NCBI GenBank assembly: GCA_943788505.1
Contig: CALSQR010000002.1
Location: forward strand, 819,213 to 883,212
Direction: 5' to 3'
DNA: 64,000 bases
DNA from: an uncultured bacterium
Lineage (GTDB): Bacteria; Bacteroidota; Rhodothermia; Rhodothermales; UBA10348
The stretch's first letter is position 1. Each line of letters begins with the position of its first letter. This document shows positions 27,734 through 36,066 of the stretch, piece by piece. The position numbers were made by a program, and so were the translations under genes. The notes under the pieces are model-generated. The model searched no databases and had not been told where the DNA came from. It was given only the letters and a program-made list of their open reading frames with translations.

Positions 27734-27895
27734 CTATTCAGTACGTGAACCTAGATCGACGGCAAGCGCAGACATGGGTCCTAACTGAATCGAAATATTG
27801 CCGTCATCGTCAACCATCACCGCCTCACATGCTCCTTTAGCGAGTCGATTGCAATACTCACCTTTGGGCAACAAAGTTGAAAGCGTGGTCCTCAT
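27734..27895 (-). pseudogene. Remnant C-terminus of an alpha-amylase, joined to the end of lacI
   Basis: A 53-codon frame whose ATG overlaps the lacI stop (ATGA). Its residues LPKGEYCNRLAKGACEAVMV and DDDGNISIQLGPMSALAVDL fit the C-terminal beta domain of secreted alpha-amylases, which runs LP-G-YCD-ISG ... C-G ... V-DG ... AIA-H. No catalytic (beta/alpha)8 barrel is present anywhere nearby: a TGA stands directly before the ATG in this frame. The simplest reading is that a deletion removed the body of an amylase gene that followed lacI. A short translated, coupled peptide is the alternative. The match is from recall of the family, not from a search. Confidence 0.55.
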
Positions 27896-28917
27896 TCAGA
27901 CACCTCTTCGAGTGTCGTCTGTCTTTTTATGAGCGTTGGGGCAAAAACTGTATGAGTAACCGCTCCTGCTGGCTTCGTCATTCGATCCAATAGCAGCTCA
28001 AAGGCCCGAGATCCCATTTCGTGCATAGACTGACGAAGAGTAGTTAGGCCCACATAACGCGCGATTGGGAGATCATCAAAACCAACCACTTGCATCTCAT
28101 CGGGCACAGAAACGCCAGATCGTCTTAGCGCCTCAAGTGCACCTATGGCTTGCACATCAGACGTTGCAAAGACGGCATCAGTCTGGCACCCACTTTCAAG
28201 TAGTGCCATCATGCCCTGGAAACCTGCTTCCTCGTTGAACCCATCATGATAATCCGTCGAGGAGACTTGAATATGACTATCAGGTAGTGGGTGGCCAGCT
28301 GCCGTCATACGGGAACGAAATCCATCCAAACGATCACTAGCTGGAACCGAATGGGGGTTTGCCATAAGTACGGCGGGTGCCTTGGCCCCCCTTGAAAGAA
28401 AATAGTCAGCCGCAATTTCGCCACCCCTCCGATTATCGGTCGAAATGGAATCAAAATTGGCGTGATAGCAATCCACTAAAACGACGGGAAGGTCACTTGC
28501 TTCTAAACGCTTTTCCAATTCTCCTTCGACCGGAGCCGAAAACAGCAGGACACCGGCCGACCGGCCCCGATGTAATGCCTTTTCAACTTGTCCTTCGATC
28601 TCATCTAACGTGGGAGCTGAATAGACGAGCAAGTCGAACGTCGTCTGATTCATTCGGTCCTGAAGTCCTTTTAAGACCTCCGCATAGAAATAATTGGTCA
28701 GCATCGGGACAATCGCCGATACGGTTTCCGTCTGGCGCCGAGCTAGGCTTCGTGCAGAAACGTGAGGTTGGTAACCGAGACGTGCAGCCACTTCTAGAAC
28801 GGTCGCCCGAGTGACTTCCGAAACTCTTGGGTTGTCATTGAAAACCCTTGAAACAGTAGCGATCGATACACCCGACTGTTCAGCTATGTCGTAGATGGTT
28901 ACTCCCACCGTATTCAA
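27892..28917 (-). CDS. LacI family transcriptional regulator
   Basis: A 341-residue repressor. Residues 1-60 form the LacI helix-turn-helix and hinge (TIYDIAEQSGVSIATVSRVF, then GYQPHVSARSLARRQT). The remainder is a periplasmic-binding-protein-like sugar sensor (VSAIVPMLTNYFYAEVLKGL, VVLVDCYHANFDSISTDNRR, DAVFATSDVQAIGALEALRR, TTLRQSMHEMGSRAFELLL). A matching operator lies 14 bases upstream of its start codon, suggesting autorepression, and a closely similar site precedes the alpha-glucan phosphorylase gene. With the amylase tail that follows, the ligand is probably a maltooligosaccharide or related glucan sugar (inference). Confidence 0.93.
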   Translation of the reverse strand: MNTVGVTIYDIAEQSGVSIATVSRVFNDNPRVSEVTRATVLEVAARLGYQPHVSARSLARRQTETVSAIVPMLTNYFYAEVLKGLQDRMNQTTFDLLVYSAPTLDEIEGQVEKALHRGRSAGVLLFSAPVEGELEKRLEASDLPVVLVDCYHANFDSISTDNRRGGEIAADYFLSRGAKAPAVLMANPHSVPASDRLDGFRSRMTAAGHPLPDSHIQVSSTDYHDGFNEEAGFQGMMALLESGCQTDAVFATSDVQAIGALEALRRSGVSVPDEMQVVGFDDLPIARYVGLTTLRQSMHEMGSRAFELLLDRMTKPAGAVTHTVFAPTLIKRQTTLEEVSE

Positions 28918-28930
28918 TCACCTCTGTATT

Positions 28931-28944
28931 TGTAAGCGCTTTCA
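28931..28944. promoter_or_regulatory. LacI-type operator before lacI
   Basis: TGTAAGCGCTTTCA has the near-palindromic form and central CG step of LacI/CcpA-family sites (T-G-x-A-A-x-CG-x-T-T-x-C-A); the half-sites differ at one position. It is 14 bases upstream of the lacI start codon. A nearly identical 14-mer lies at 33818-33831. Confidence 0.68.
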
Positions 28945-29084
28945 TTTACCAAATGCGAGTGTAACAAGACCTTCCCTAAAACTCAACCCCCAATTCAGGG
29001 AATCATTCGAATCATGAATCGAGTTGGAGCCAATAGTCTCCGGATAGAACAGACCAGTACCGTAGGCGGCCATCAATCTTCAAT

Positions 29085-30428
29085 ATGTCACAGTTCGACA
29101 TCGTATTTGCCCTCTCTGGGGACCTCAACCGTAACGCAAGGGCGCTAAAGCAATTGCGCAGCCTTGCTTCGGCTGGATATGAGGTACAGGTACTCCATCC
29201 TGGCGGAAATGCGCCCGATGTGCCACTCCCGAAAGGGGTAAGTGCTCTGAAGGTGCCTATCCCGGTGGGATCTGGCCCGAAATGGTTCAAAGAAGTGAAT
29301 GAGGTATTTCGGCGGCATATGATGACATTCAGGCCCTCGGTATTCCACGCCTCGGACCTATATGTTTTTTCTGCTGCCCGCGCAGCCTCGCGTAAAACAG
29401 GTGCATATCTCACGTATGACGCCCGGGAGTATTACCCACATGTGGCTGGCACAACGGGCAAGCCATGGGCACGTTGGTGGTGGGCGCGGACTGAACGGAA
29501 AAACATCCGCCATGCTGATGCTGTGTTTACCGTCAGCGATTCGATCGCAGATGCCCTCAAAAGGGACTATGGTATTCCCCGTCCATTGCTTGTTCAGAAC
29601 ACACCGGATGTGGTTGAACCTGAAATAGCACCCTTGCCAACCATGGATTCCAGGGCCGGCAACGAATCAAGAGCTGACGAAGGCACCGAATTCATCCAGT
29701 CCGAAGAATCCCGGCCCACTGAAGCACAGCCCACCCAGACCCAGCCCACCCAGACCCACCCCACCCAAGACCGTGCCACTCAGGCCCGTACCACCCAGCC
29801 CGCTCACGACATCAGGAAGCTGATCAACGCTGGCGATGCACCCGTTATGGTCCATCTTGGTCAAATGAAGCGAGGACGTGGCGGAACGCAACTAATCGCT
29901 GCGCTGGCTTATGCCCCCACGGCCCACTTAGTATTCCTTGGCTTTGGAAGCGAATCGGATGCTCTCAAAACCTTGGCCTCCGAATCTCCCTATCACAGTC
30001 ACGTCCATTTTCTTGATCCCGTTCCTCCTGATGAGGTGCGCGAAGTGATAGCCTCCTGTGACATAGGCATCACGATGCTGGAAGACATTTGTCTGAATCA
30101 TCGATATGCTTTACCAAACAAGCTGTTCGATTATATCCATGCGGGGCTTCCGATTCTGGCTTCCAACTTAGACGAAGTGAGGCGCATCATCCACCGATAT
30201 GACATTGGTATGACGACTGATGCCTCTAACCCAGAGCAGATTGGGCGAGCCATGAAGACCATGCTCAATAGTACCAGTCGGGAAACATGGAAAGTTAATA
30301 CACGACGAGCTGCAGAAACATTTAGGTGGGAAATCGCATCTCACACCTTCCTTGGAGCCTTCAGAGCACTCCTGCCGGCAGAAATGTCCCGCAACGCCCT
30401 TCGCAATCCGTGCCCTCATGAAACGTAG
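29085..30428 (+). CDS. GT4-like glycosyltransferase with a repeat-bearing linker
   Basis: A 447-residue cytoplasmic GT-B glycosyltransferase. The N-terminal domain (1-175) has FDIVFALSGDLNRNARALKQ and AVFTVSDSIADALKRDYGIP. The C-terminal domain (about 245-430) has VMVHLGQMKRGRGGTQLI, HLVFLGFGSESDAL, a Glu in CDIGITMLEDI and the donor-binding stretch LPNKLFDYIHAGLPILAS. Between them sits an unusual 65-residue linker rich in Pro, Thr and Gln (AQPTQTQPTQTHPTQ), encoded by a tandem repeat. It probably adds a sugar to a surface glycan; the substrate is unknown. The downstream thioredoxin-like gene overlaps it by 11 bases. Confidence 0.85.
   Translation: MSQFDIVFALSGDLNRNARALKQLRSLASAGYEVQVLHPGGNAPDVPLPKGVSALKVPIPVGSGPKWFKEVNEVFRRHMMTFRPSVFHASDLYVFSAARAASRKTGAYLTYDAREYYPHVAGTTGKPWARWWWARTERKNIRHADAVFTVSDSIADALKRDYGIPRPLLVQNTPDVVEPEIAPLPTMDSRAGNESRADEGTEFIQSEESRPTEAQPTQTQPTQTHPTQDRATQARTTQPAHDIRKLINAGDAPVMVHLGQMKRGRGGTQLIAALAYAPTAHLVFLGFGSESDALKTLASESPYHSHVHFLDPVPPDEVREVIASCDIGITMLEDICLNHRYALPNKLFDYIHAGLPILASNLDEVRRIIHRYDIGMTTDASNPEQIGRAMKTMLNSTSRETWKVNTRRAAETFRWEIASHTFLGAFRALLPAEMSRNALRNPCPHET
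29716..29800 (+). repeat. Imperfect 15-base tandem repeat inside the glycosyltransferase gene
   Basis: Units close to CCCACCCAGACCCAG recur in frame, encoding P-T-Q-T-Q/H steps; the last units are diverged (GCCACTCAGGCCCGT, ACCACCCAGCCCGCT). The unit length is a multiple of three, so copy-number change would keep the frame and only alter the interdomain linker. Confidence 0.75.
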
Positions 30429-30969
30429 CCTTATTCAGTCAACTCCCGTGATCCTGCTTGCAGCTCTGCTGCTGGCAAGTGCACCAAGGACGTCAATGGC
30501 ACAAGCGCCCGATCAGGCCCCAGCGGATTCCACGGCGCTAGCTCCGATGCTCGATTGGCCAACATTTCCTGATGCGATGGCAAATGCGAAGGAAACAGAG
30601 CGCATCATCATCATTGACGTTTGGTCGGAAACCTGCGGATGGTGTCGCAAATTGCAGGCCGAAGTCTATACCCAACCTGACCTACAGGAGTTCGTCTTAG
30701 ACAACTTCGAATTGGGCCGCCTAGATATCGATATCCGCTCGGACACATTGAGTTACAAGGGCTATACGCTCAGCTCACAAATGCTGTCGTCAGGTTTTGG
30801 AGCCACTGGGACACCGACTACTATCTTCCTTGAACCAGACGGCACATACATTACCCGTCTGCAGGGTTTCCATGCTTACGATGACTTCTTCGATGTCATT
30901 CGATTTATCGGAACGGAATCCTTCAGAGAAATGTCATTCGACGATTTCATGGCGACAGAAACACGGTAA
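30418..30969 (+). CDS. Exported thioredoxin-like protein
   Basis: A 183-residue thioredoxin-fold protein. The start ATG 30418, 11 bases inside the end of the glycosyltransferase gene, gives a signal peptide (MKRSLIQSTPVILLAALLLA ... SMAQA). The redox motif is CGWC in DVWSETCGWCRKLQ, and the cis-Pro lies in ATGTPTTIFL. YDDFFDVIRFIG near the end resembles DUF255/DsbD-gamma-like thioredoxins, so it likely reduces or isomerises disulfides in the periplasm. A longer reading starting at 30352 lacks a signal and is rejected. Confidence 0.88.
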   Translation: MKRSLIQSTPVILLAALLLASAPRTSMAQAPDQAPADSTALAPMLDWPTFPDAMANAKETERIIIIDVWSETCGWCRKLQAEVYTQPDLQEFVLDNFELGRLDIDIRSDTLSYKGYTLSSQMLSSGFGATGTPTTIFLEPDGTYITRLQGFHAYDDFFDVIRFIGTESFREMSFDDFMATETR

Positions 30970-31001
30970 TACACTCGGCAGATTCGAACTCTGACCAGCT
31001 A

Positions 31002-31850
31002 CTAATTCCCGTTTTGTGCTCCAGGTCCTTCTTTTTGTAGCATTTGATATTGATCCGACCTGCGGTGTCGCATGAAGAGCTGCCGTGCGTGAGAGGTTTC
31101 TACAGCGTGAAGATCAAGATCTGCTATGAGAATAGCTTCAGCATTGGCTGGTGCCCTAGATATAATTCGCCCTTCTGGATCAGTAATAAAGGATTCACCG
31201 GCAAAGGTCAACACATCCTCTTCTCCCACCCTGTTGGCGAGCGCCATATAAAATCCATTCTGAAACGAGCCAGCCATCAGCTCCGCTTCATAGACACCTT
31301 CAGGCCATTCTCCTACTGCTCCAGCTTGGGGAACGACTACGATTTCAGCGCCCCCTAGAGCAAGTGCTCTGAGATATTCGGGATAGTGGCGATCATAACA
31401 GATACACACGCCTATTTTGCCAAAACGAGTGTTGTAGACCGGCATTCCGGAGTCGCCCGGATCGTAGTAGTCTTGCTCGTAAAAACCATCATAATGGGTG
31501 ATATGCATCATTCGGGTCACGCCTAAAAGGGTGCCATCGGCGTCAATCACCGGAGATGAATCAAAAGCACGATCTCCGTCCTGCTCAAATAGATTGATGA
31601 TTATCACTACTCCCAACTCAGCCGCCAATGCTTGAAAAGCTTCGGTAATGGGACCCGGAATAGATTCTGCAAAACGGAATCGATCTCCTTTGAGTCTGTG
31701 CTGAGGAAAGAAGGTCTGAAAGGCGACTTCAGGAAAGGCGATAATCTGGGCGCCGTCAGCTGCTGCCTTCCGCGCATTGGAAAGACCCAGCTCTAGATTA
31801 GAAGCGGGATTGTCTGAAGCAATCTGCTGAACGAGGGCAATACGTGGCAT
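31002..31850 (-). CDS. Carbon-nitrogen hydrolase (nitrilase superfamily), catalytic Lys apparently missing
   Basis: A 282-residue nitrilase-superfamily protein resembling N-carbamoylputrescine amidases. The Glu motif is IAFPEVAFQTFF and the Cys motif is GVCICYDRHYPEYLRAL. The Lys motif, normally R-K-M-H-[IL], reads TRMMHITHYDGFYEQ: Met occupies the place of the catalytic Lys. Later conserved parts (VVVPQAGAVGEWPEG, FYMALANRVG) are intact, so the protein looks maintained. It may be a subfamily with altered chemistry or a binding protein. The start at 31850 (MPRIALVQQI) is preferred to one 22 codons upstream. It is not overlapped by neighbours. Confidence 0.85.
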   Translation of the reverse strand: MPRIALVQQIASDNPASNLELGLSNARKAAADGAQIIAFPEVAFQTFFPQHRLKGDRFRFAESIPGPITEAFQALAAELGVVIIINLFEQDGDRAFDSSPVIDADGTLLGVTRMMHITHYDGFYEQDYYDPGDSGMPVYNTRFGKIGVCICYDRHYPEYLRALALGGAEIVVVPQAGAVGEWPEGVYEAELMAGSFQNGFYMALANRVGEEDVLTFAGESFITDPEGRIISRAPANAEAILIADLDLHAVETSHARQLFMRHRRSDQYQMLQKEGPGAQNGN

Positions 31851-31928
31851 GAACGTCGAAGTCCTATGGAAAGAGGAAAGGCAGATTGGAACGAACCAAA
31901 AACGTACAGTTCCCACTATCCTCTGTGG

Positions 31929-32600
31929 TCACTGCGCTGGCTGAGGCGAAGACGTTGGGCCAAAAGCTCCCGAGGCCAACTGCACTACAAAAAGCACGGC
32001 GAGCAGAACACCTACTACCTTGATTGCTCCTCCAACACCTGGGCTTTTCTCGCTTTCTATCGGAGTAGCCACCTGACTAAGCAATTGCGTGTACGTCGAA
32101 TCGCTGACTTGATGGGCGAAAGGTGCATCGACTCCCGATGCCATACGATCAGCCAGTTGCTCAAGCCAGTACAGCCCGATCAGTTCATCAGTCTGCTTCG
32201 AAACACCTGAAATACGTTGGAATGTCCCTTTTACCTGGACGAACTTGGTATCTTCACCTCGTTCCGCGTTTACAGAGACGCGCATGAGCAGGTTTTTGAA
32301 GTCGGCGACCGGGGCTAATGTGTCAGCTAGCGATGACTGAATGCTTGATAGCGGAATGTAGTCCGATTGCACCAGGCCGATTCGGTCATTAGCTAACGTT
32401 ATCGCAAAATTGGCTCGGACTAGTGTCGAGGTCGCCTGATCAACAATGTCTACACGATCAGCCATCGACGTAAAGGCAACGGTCTCTACTTTTTCAGCAG
32501 AAGCAACCGGTGATGCAACGCGGGTGGATGTACACCCGGCCATCAGAAGCGACCACGCTATGGTGGCGCCGATGAACGATTGAAACCGTCGTGAAAACAC
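31929..32600 (-). CDS. Unknown lipoprotein with C-terminal membrane helix
   Basis: I do not recognise this 223-residue protein. The N-terminus is a lipoprotein signal (IAWSLLMAGC, Cys at about 23). The body to about residue 150 is soluble and mixed alpha/beta (STLVRANFAITLANDRIGLV, LLMRVSVNAERGEDTKFVQV), resembling secreted two-layer domains that respond to stress or bind ligands, but no motif identifies it. Near the end a hydrophobic helix (AIKVVGVLLAVLFVVQLASG) precedes a short PTSSPQPAQ tail. A lipid anchor plus a C-terminal membrane helix is unusual. It lies between the nitrilase-like gene and prmC on the same strand. Confidence 0.72.
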   Translation of the reverse strand: MFSRRFQSFIGATIAWSLLMAGCTSTRVASPVASAEKVETVAFTSMADRVDIVDQATSTLVRANFAITLANDRIGLVQSDYIPLSSIQSSLADTLAPVADFKNLLMRVSVNAERGEDTKFVQVKGTFQRISGVSKQTDELIGLYWLEQLADRMASGVDAPFAHQVSDSTYTQLLSQVATPIESEKSPGVGGAIKVVGVLLAVLFVVQLASGAFGPTSSPQPAQ

Positions 32601-32663
32601 GTTTTTTAGCGGTTGTAAGAGAAAATGGTCCGTATCGAAGTGATCGACAGGTCCGAGGAATGC

Positions 32664-33677
32664 TTAAATCATCCGAGCGCTGACCAGCCGATCTCTACCA
32701 GCCAGGTCCTGTTGCAGTGCTACGTCCCGAAACCCTGCCACTTTGAAGAGTTCCTGCACCTCATTTCCGTACAAGGAATGTATCTCAACACATAACCAAC
32801 CACCACTCTTGAGCAATGCCGGAGCTGACGAAGCAATGCCTCTATAAAAGTGAAGCGGATCTGTGCCAGCAAATAGCGCCATTTGTGGTTCATGGTCAAG
32901 TACTTCAGGTTGAAGTTCTTCTCTTTCGCTTTCCGGAATGTAGGGAGGATTCGAGATCAACACATCGAACGGCCTCTCCTGTTGGGAAGCGAGGTGTGGT
33001 TGCGAAGTAGAGTGCAGTTGCAAGGCAAGGTCGGTTGATACCATATCTCCCTCAACAAAGTGCACCTTCGCGTCCAGATCCCTCGCGTTCGCTCGAGCTA
33101 TTTCGAGTGCGTCACGCGAAAGATCGACACCGGTACACTCCGTACCAGGACGCTCAAGTGCCACGGTGATGGGTAGACATCCCGAACCCGTCCCTAGGTC
33201 AAGCAGTCGTTCCCCCTTTCTTCCTGAAAGTGCTTGAATTGCCCATTCTGCCAGCAATTCCGTTTCGGGCCGAGGAATAAGCACACCTGGCCTTACGCTG
33301 AATCTACGTCCATAAAAATGCGCCTCACCCAAAATGTATTGCAACGGTTCTCGAGCTACGCGCCGCTCAATACATTCTTGTAGACGAAGCTGGGCTTCTT
33401 GAGATACAGTTTCATCTTGATGCATCAACAACTGCATCCGTCGAATTCCCATAATGGATTCGAGCATCCACTCCACTTCCCGTCGTGCTTCTTCGTTTCC
33501 TGCCTTTCGAAGTCGATCTACAGAGAGCCGAATAACATCATCCAGTCGGGAAATTATTTCCGACCCATCTGATTGGACGGACTCGAAACTACCCTCTGGA
33601 TGAGCAGACGCCGAGACAGGGTCCTTACCCGGCGCTTTCGACGGGCTGTCAAATGAGGAATCGTTGGGGATGTGCAA
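32664..33677 (-). CDS. prmC: Release factor glutamine methyltransferase PrmC
   Basis: Methylates the GGQ glutamine of release factors RF1/RF2 with S-adenosylmethionine. 337 residues: a helical N-terminal domain (VDRLRKAGNEEARREVEWML), the GVLIPRPETELLAEWA segment, the SAM loop LLDLGTGSGCLPITVALE and the substrate motif ISNPPYIPESEREEL. The family is usually nearer 280 residues; the extra is an N-terminal 45-residue Ser/Pro/Asp-rich stretch, so the true start may be further in. The prfA gene, a frequent partner, is not adjacent. It is divergent from glgP across a 258-base region. Confidence 0.94.
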   Translation of the reverse strand: MHIPNDSSFDSPSKAPGKDPVSASAHPEGSFESVQSDGSEIISRLDDVIRLSVDRLRKAGNEEARREVEWMLESIMGIRRMQLLMHQDETVSQEAQLRLQECIERRVAREPLQYILGEAHFYGRRFSVRPGVLIPRPETELLAEWAIQALSGRKGERLLDLGTGSGCLPITVALERPGTECTGVDLSRDALEIARANARDLDAKVHFVEGDMVSTDLALQLHSTSQPHLASQQERPFDVLISNPPYIPESEREELQPEVLDHEPQMALFAGTDPLHFYRGIASSAPALLKSGGWLCVEIHSLYGNEVQELFKVAGFRDVALQQDLAGRDRLVSARMI

Positions 33678-33762
33678 AATTACCTAGGACTAATAGACGA
33701 ACAAGAAATACGAATCTCCGTATCTTCTATCTGCTTCTACCCGGAGCCGACACCCTCGATCC

Positions 33763-33806
33763 TCCCGGCCCACAATTGCATACAATGAGATTGGCCGGGA
33801 TTTTTT
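33763..33806 (+). terminator. Orphan intrinsic terminator upstream of glgP
   Basis: An 8-base perfect stem TCCCGGCC/GGCCGGGA (33763-33770 and 33793-33800) with a 22-base loop that holds a smaller ATTG/CAAT stem, followed by TTTTTT. It faces glgP, yet no plus-strand gene precedes it: the upstream neighbour prmC reads the other way. It could end a short RNA starting in the prmC-glgP gap, act as an attenuator, or insulate glgP. Confidence 0.7.
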
Positions 33807-33816
33807 CAAGGTAGTC

Positions 33817-33832
33817 ATGTAAGCGTTTACAT
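33817..33832. promoter_or_regulatory. LacI-type operator before glgP
   Basis: ATGTAAGCGTTTACAT: arms ATGTAA and TTACAT are perfect, with the central GCGT holding the CG step. It differs from the site before lacI at only two positions of the 14-base core. It lies 104 bases upstream of the glgP start codon. Downstream, a CGTTCC/GGAACG hairpin (33871-33890) occupies the leader. Regulation of glgP by the LacI protein of this window is the natural reading. Confidence 0.72.
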
Positions 33833-33935
33833 AGCTCCAAATCGAGCTGAATGGCATATTTATAGAGGAGCGTTCCTAACGATGGGAACGTCGCTACCTG
33901 AATTACACATCTATTTCCGACGCAGGAAGATCTGA

Positions 33936-35990
33936 ATGACCCCTCAAGACCAACTAAACGAACTGAGCAGGAATCTCTGGTGGAGCTGGAATCCTGATGC
34001 CCTTACCCTTTTTAAGCGTCTGAACCCGGATGCCTTCGCGGCCTCTGGTAACAATCCGATCGTGGCATTGAAGCACGCCAGACAGGTAGAATTGGAAGAT
34101 CCCTATGTGATCGAGCAGATTGATTCCGTTTATCGCAAGTTTCGGCGGTACATGGATGAGCCTGGAGGACGCGAAGATGCGCCGAGCGTATCGTACTTCT
34201 GTATGGAATATGGACTGCATGAAAGCATGCCTCTCTATTCCGGCGGCCTGGGCATCTTGGCTGGCGACCACACCAAAGCAGCGTCAGACGTTGGGCTGCG
34301 GTTTACGGCCGTAGGTCTGTTCATCCGTGAAGGATACTTCCGACAATATTTTGACAGCGATGGGATGCAGCATGATGATTACCCAGCCATCGATGTTACC
34401 CAGCATCCGGTCGAACCGGTTCTAGACCAGAACGGACAGCCCATCGTTGTTACCGTCCATTCTGGCGATGATCCAATCCACATCCGAGCTTTTCGGATAG
34501 AGATCGGCAAGACGAAGCTGTACCTGCTCGATACAGATTTCGCATCGAATCCCTACCGGTTTCGGTTTTTGACCAGGCGTCTGTACCAGGGCGACCGGAA
34601 GACCCGAATCCAGCAAGAAATAATTCTGGGAATCGGCGGCGCCCGAATGCTGCACGAGATCGGTATCCGCTCTGACGTCTATCATCTCAATGAAGGACAT
34701 TGTGCCTTCTTAACGCTTGAGTTGATGCGAGAGCACGTAGAAAAAGGTGCCTCATTCGACGAGGCGCGTGAAAAAGTCCGCGCCCAAAGCGTCTTTACCA
34801 CGCACACGCCAGTACCAGCCGGTCATGATCGATTCTCTCCAGAACTGTTCATGTCCTGCATGCATACGTTCCGAGACAGTTTGAGAATCTCTGACCACCA
34901 GTTGATGTCGCTCGGTCGTGTAAACCCGGATGACCCATCTGAAGAGTTTACAATGACAGTACTTGGCCTGCGACTGGCTCGCGCCGCAAATGGTGTTTCC
35001 AAACTCAATGGCGAGGTCGCTCGGCGCCAATGGCACCACATGTATCCGGATCGCCCCGCCGAGGAGGTCCCTATTTCTCATATTACGAATGGCATCCATC
35101 TTCCCACATGGGCTTCACCTGCGTCGAGAACATTTCTGCGCGTGAATCTTGGATCCTGGACAAATGACAGAGAAAAGCAGTCTACATGGGACCGTATTGA
35201 CCAAGTTTCAGACCAAGCCATCTGGGAGTATCGGCGCAAACTCAGGCAAAATCTCATCGATTTTGTCAATCGCAAGGTTGCCCAACAAAGCCTTCCGCAA
35301 AAATCATTACTAAATCCCAGGGCGCTGACCATCGGGTTCGCCCGCCGCTTTGCCACGTACAAACGTGCGCCGCTGCTCTTTTCGGATATCGAACGCGTAG
35401 CTAACCTCTTCTCTAAGTACGAGCGAAACATCCAGGTCATCTATGCCGGAAAGGCTCATCCTCAGGACGAAGGAGGTAAGGAGTTTATTCGGACGATTTA
35501 TGAACTGTCACAACAATCACAGTTTAAGGGACGTCTCATTTTCCTAGAGAACTACAACATGGAGATTGGCCGTATGCTGGTTTCCGGTTGCGATGTCTGG
35601 CTGAACAACCCGCGCCGTCCATACGAAGCTTCCGGTACTAGCGGTCAGAAAATTGCGCTACACGGTGGACTGAATCTATCGATTCTTGACGGCTGGTGGC
35701 CAGAAGGGTATGACAATGGCACCAATGGTTGGGCGATCGGGACCGATGCATCGCACGAATACATGGATCCGGCAGAGCAAGATGCTATCGATGCAGAACT
35801 GCTGTACCAGGTGCTTGAAAACGAAGTTTTGCCTCTGTTCAACAAGAGGGGGCCTGAAGGACTTCCGAACGATTGGATTCAAATGATCCGCTCATCAATC
35901 CGCTCTTTGACCTATCAATTCAGTGCGCACAGGATGATCACGGATTACATCGACCAGATGTACACGGAGCCGGTTGCCGAAACCGTCTAG
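33936..35990 (+). CDS. glgP: Alpha-glucan (glycogen/maltodextrin) phosphorylase
   Basis: Releases glucose 1-phosphate from alpha-1,4-glucans. A 684-residue GT35 enzyme of the shorter bacterial/archaeal kind (alpha-glucan phosphorylase with DUF3417-like N-terminus, LSRNLWWSWNPDALTLF). Conserved parts are SYFCMEYGLHESMPLYSGGL, VYHLNEGHCAFLTLEL, FTTHTPVPAGHDRF and RPYEASGTSGQKIALHGGLN, in which Lys572 should carry pyridoxal phosphate. A GGAAG lies seven bases before the ATG. A LacI-type operator upstream ties it to the regulator 5 kb away. The gene appears monocistronic; phhA converges on it. Confidence 0.95.
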   Translation: MTPQDQLNELSRNLWWSWNPDALTLFKRLNPDAFAASGNNPIVALKHARQVELEDPYVIEQIDSVYRKFRRYMDEPGGREDAPSVSYFCMEYGLHESMPLYSGGLGILAGDHTKAASDVGLRFTAVGLFIREGYFRQYFDSDGMQHDDYPAIDVTQHPVEPVLDQNGQPIVVTVHSGDDPIHIRAFRIEIGKTKLYLLDTDFASNPYRFRFLTRRLYQGDRKTRIQQEIILGIGGARMLHEIGIRSDVYHLNEGHCAFLTLELMREHVEKGASFDEAREKVRAQSVFTTHTPVPAGHDRFSPELFMSCMHTFRDSLRISDHQLMSLGRVNPDDPSEEFTMTVLGLRLARAANGVSKLNGEVARRQWHHMYPDRPAEEVPISHITNGIHLPTWASPASRTFLRVNLGSWTNDREKQSTWDRIDQVSDQAIWEYRRKLRQNLIDFVNRKVAQQSLPQKSLLNPRALTIGFARRFATYKRAPLLFSDIERVANLFSKYERNIQVIYAGKAHPQDEGGKEFIRTIYELSQQSQFKGRLIFLENYNMEIGRMLVSGCDVWLNNPRRPYEASGTSGQKIALHGGLNLSILDGWWPEGYDNGTNGWAIGTDASHEYMDPAEQDAIDAELLYQVLENEVLPLFNKRGPEGLPNDWIQMIRSSIRSLTYQFSAHRMITDYIDQMYTEPVAETV

Positions 35991-36066
35991 TTTACGTTGA
36001 GCAGCCGCGGTCTACTTGAGCTGAAACCGTCAGTAGGCCGTGGCAACAGCAAGAATACTCGTCGAT

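Noticed and set aside
30976-30998. TTCGAAT sequence resembling a tRNA T-loop (minus strand)
   Set aside because: The flanking bases do not form the T stem, and no acceptor or anticodon arms can be drawn.
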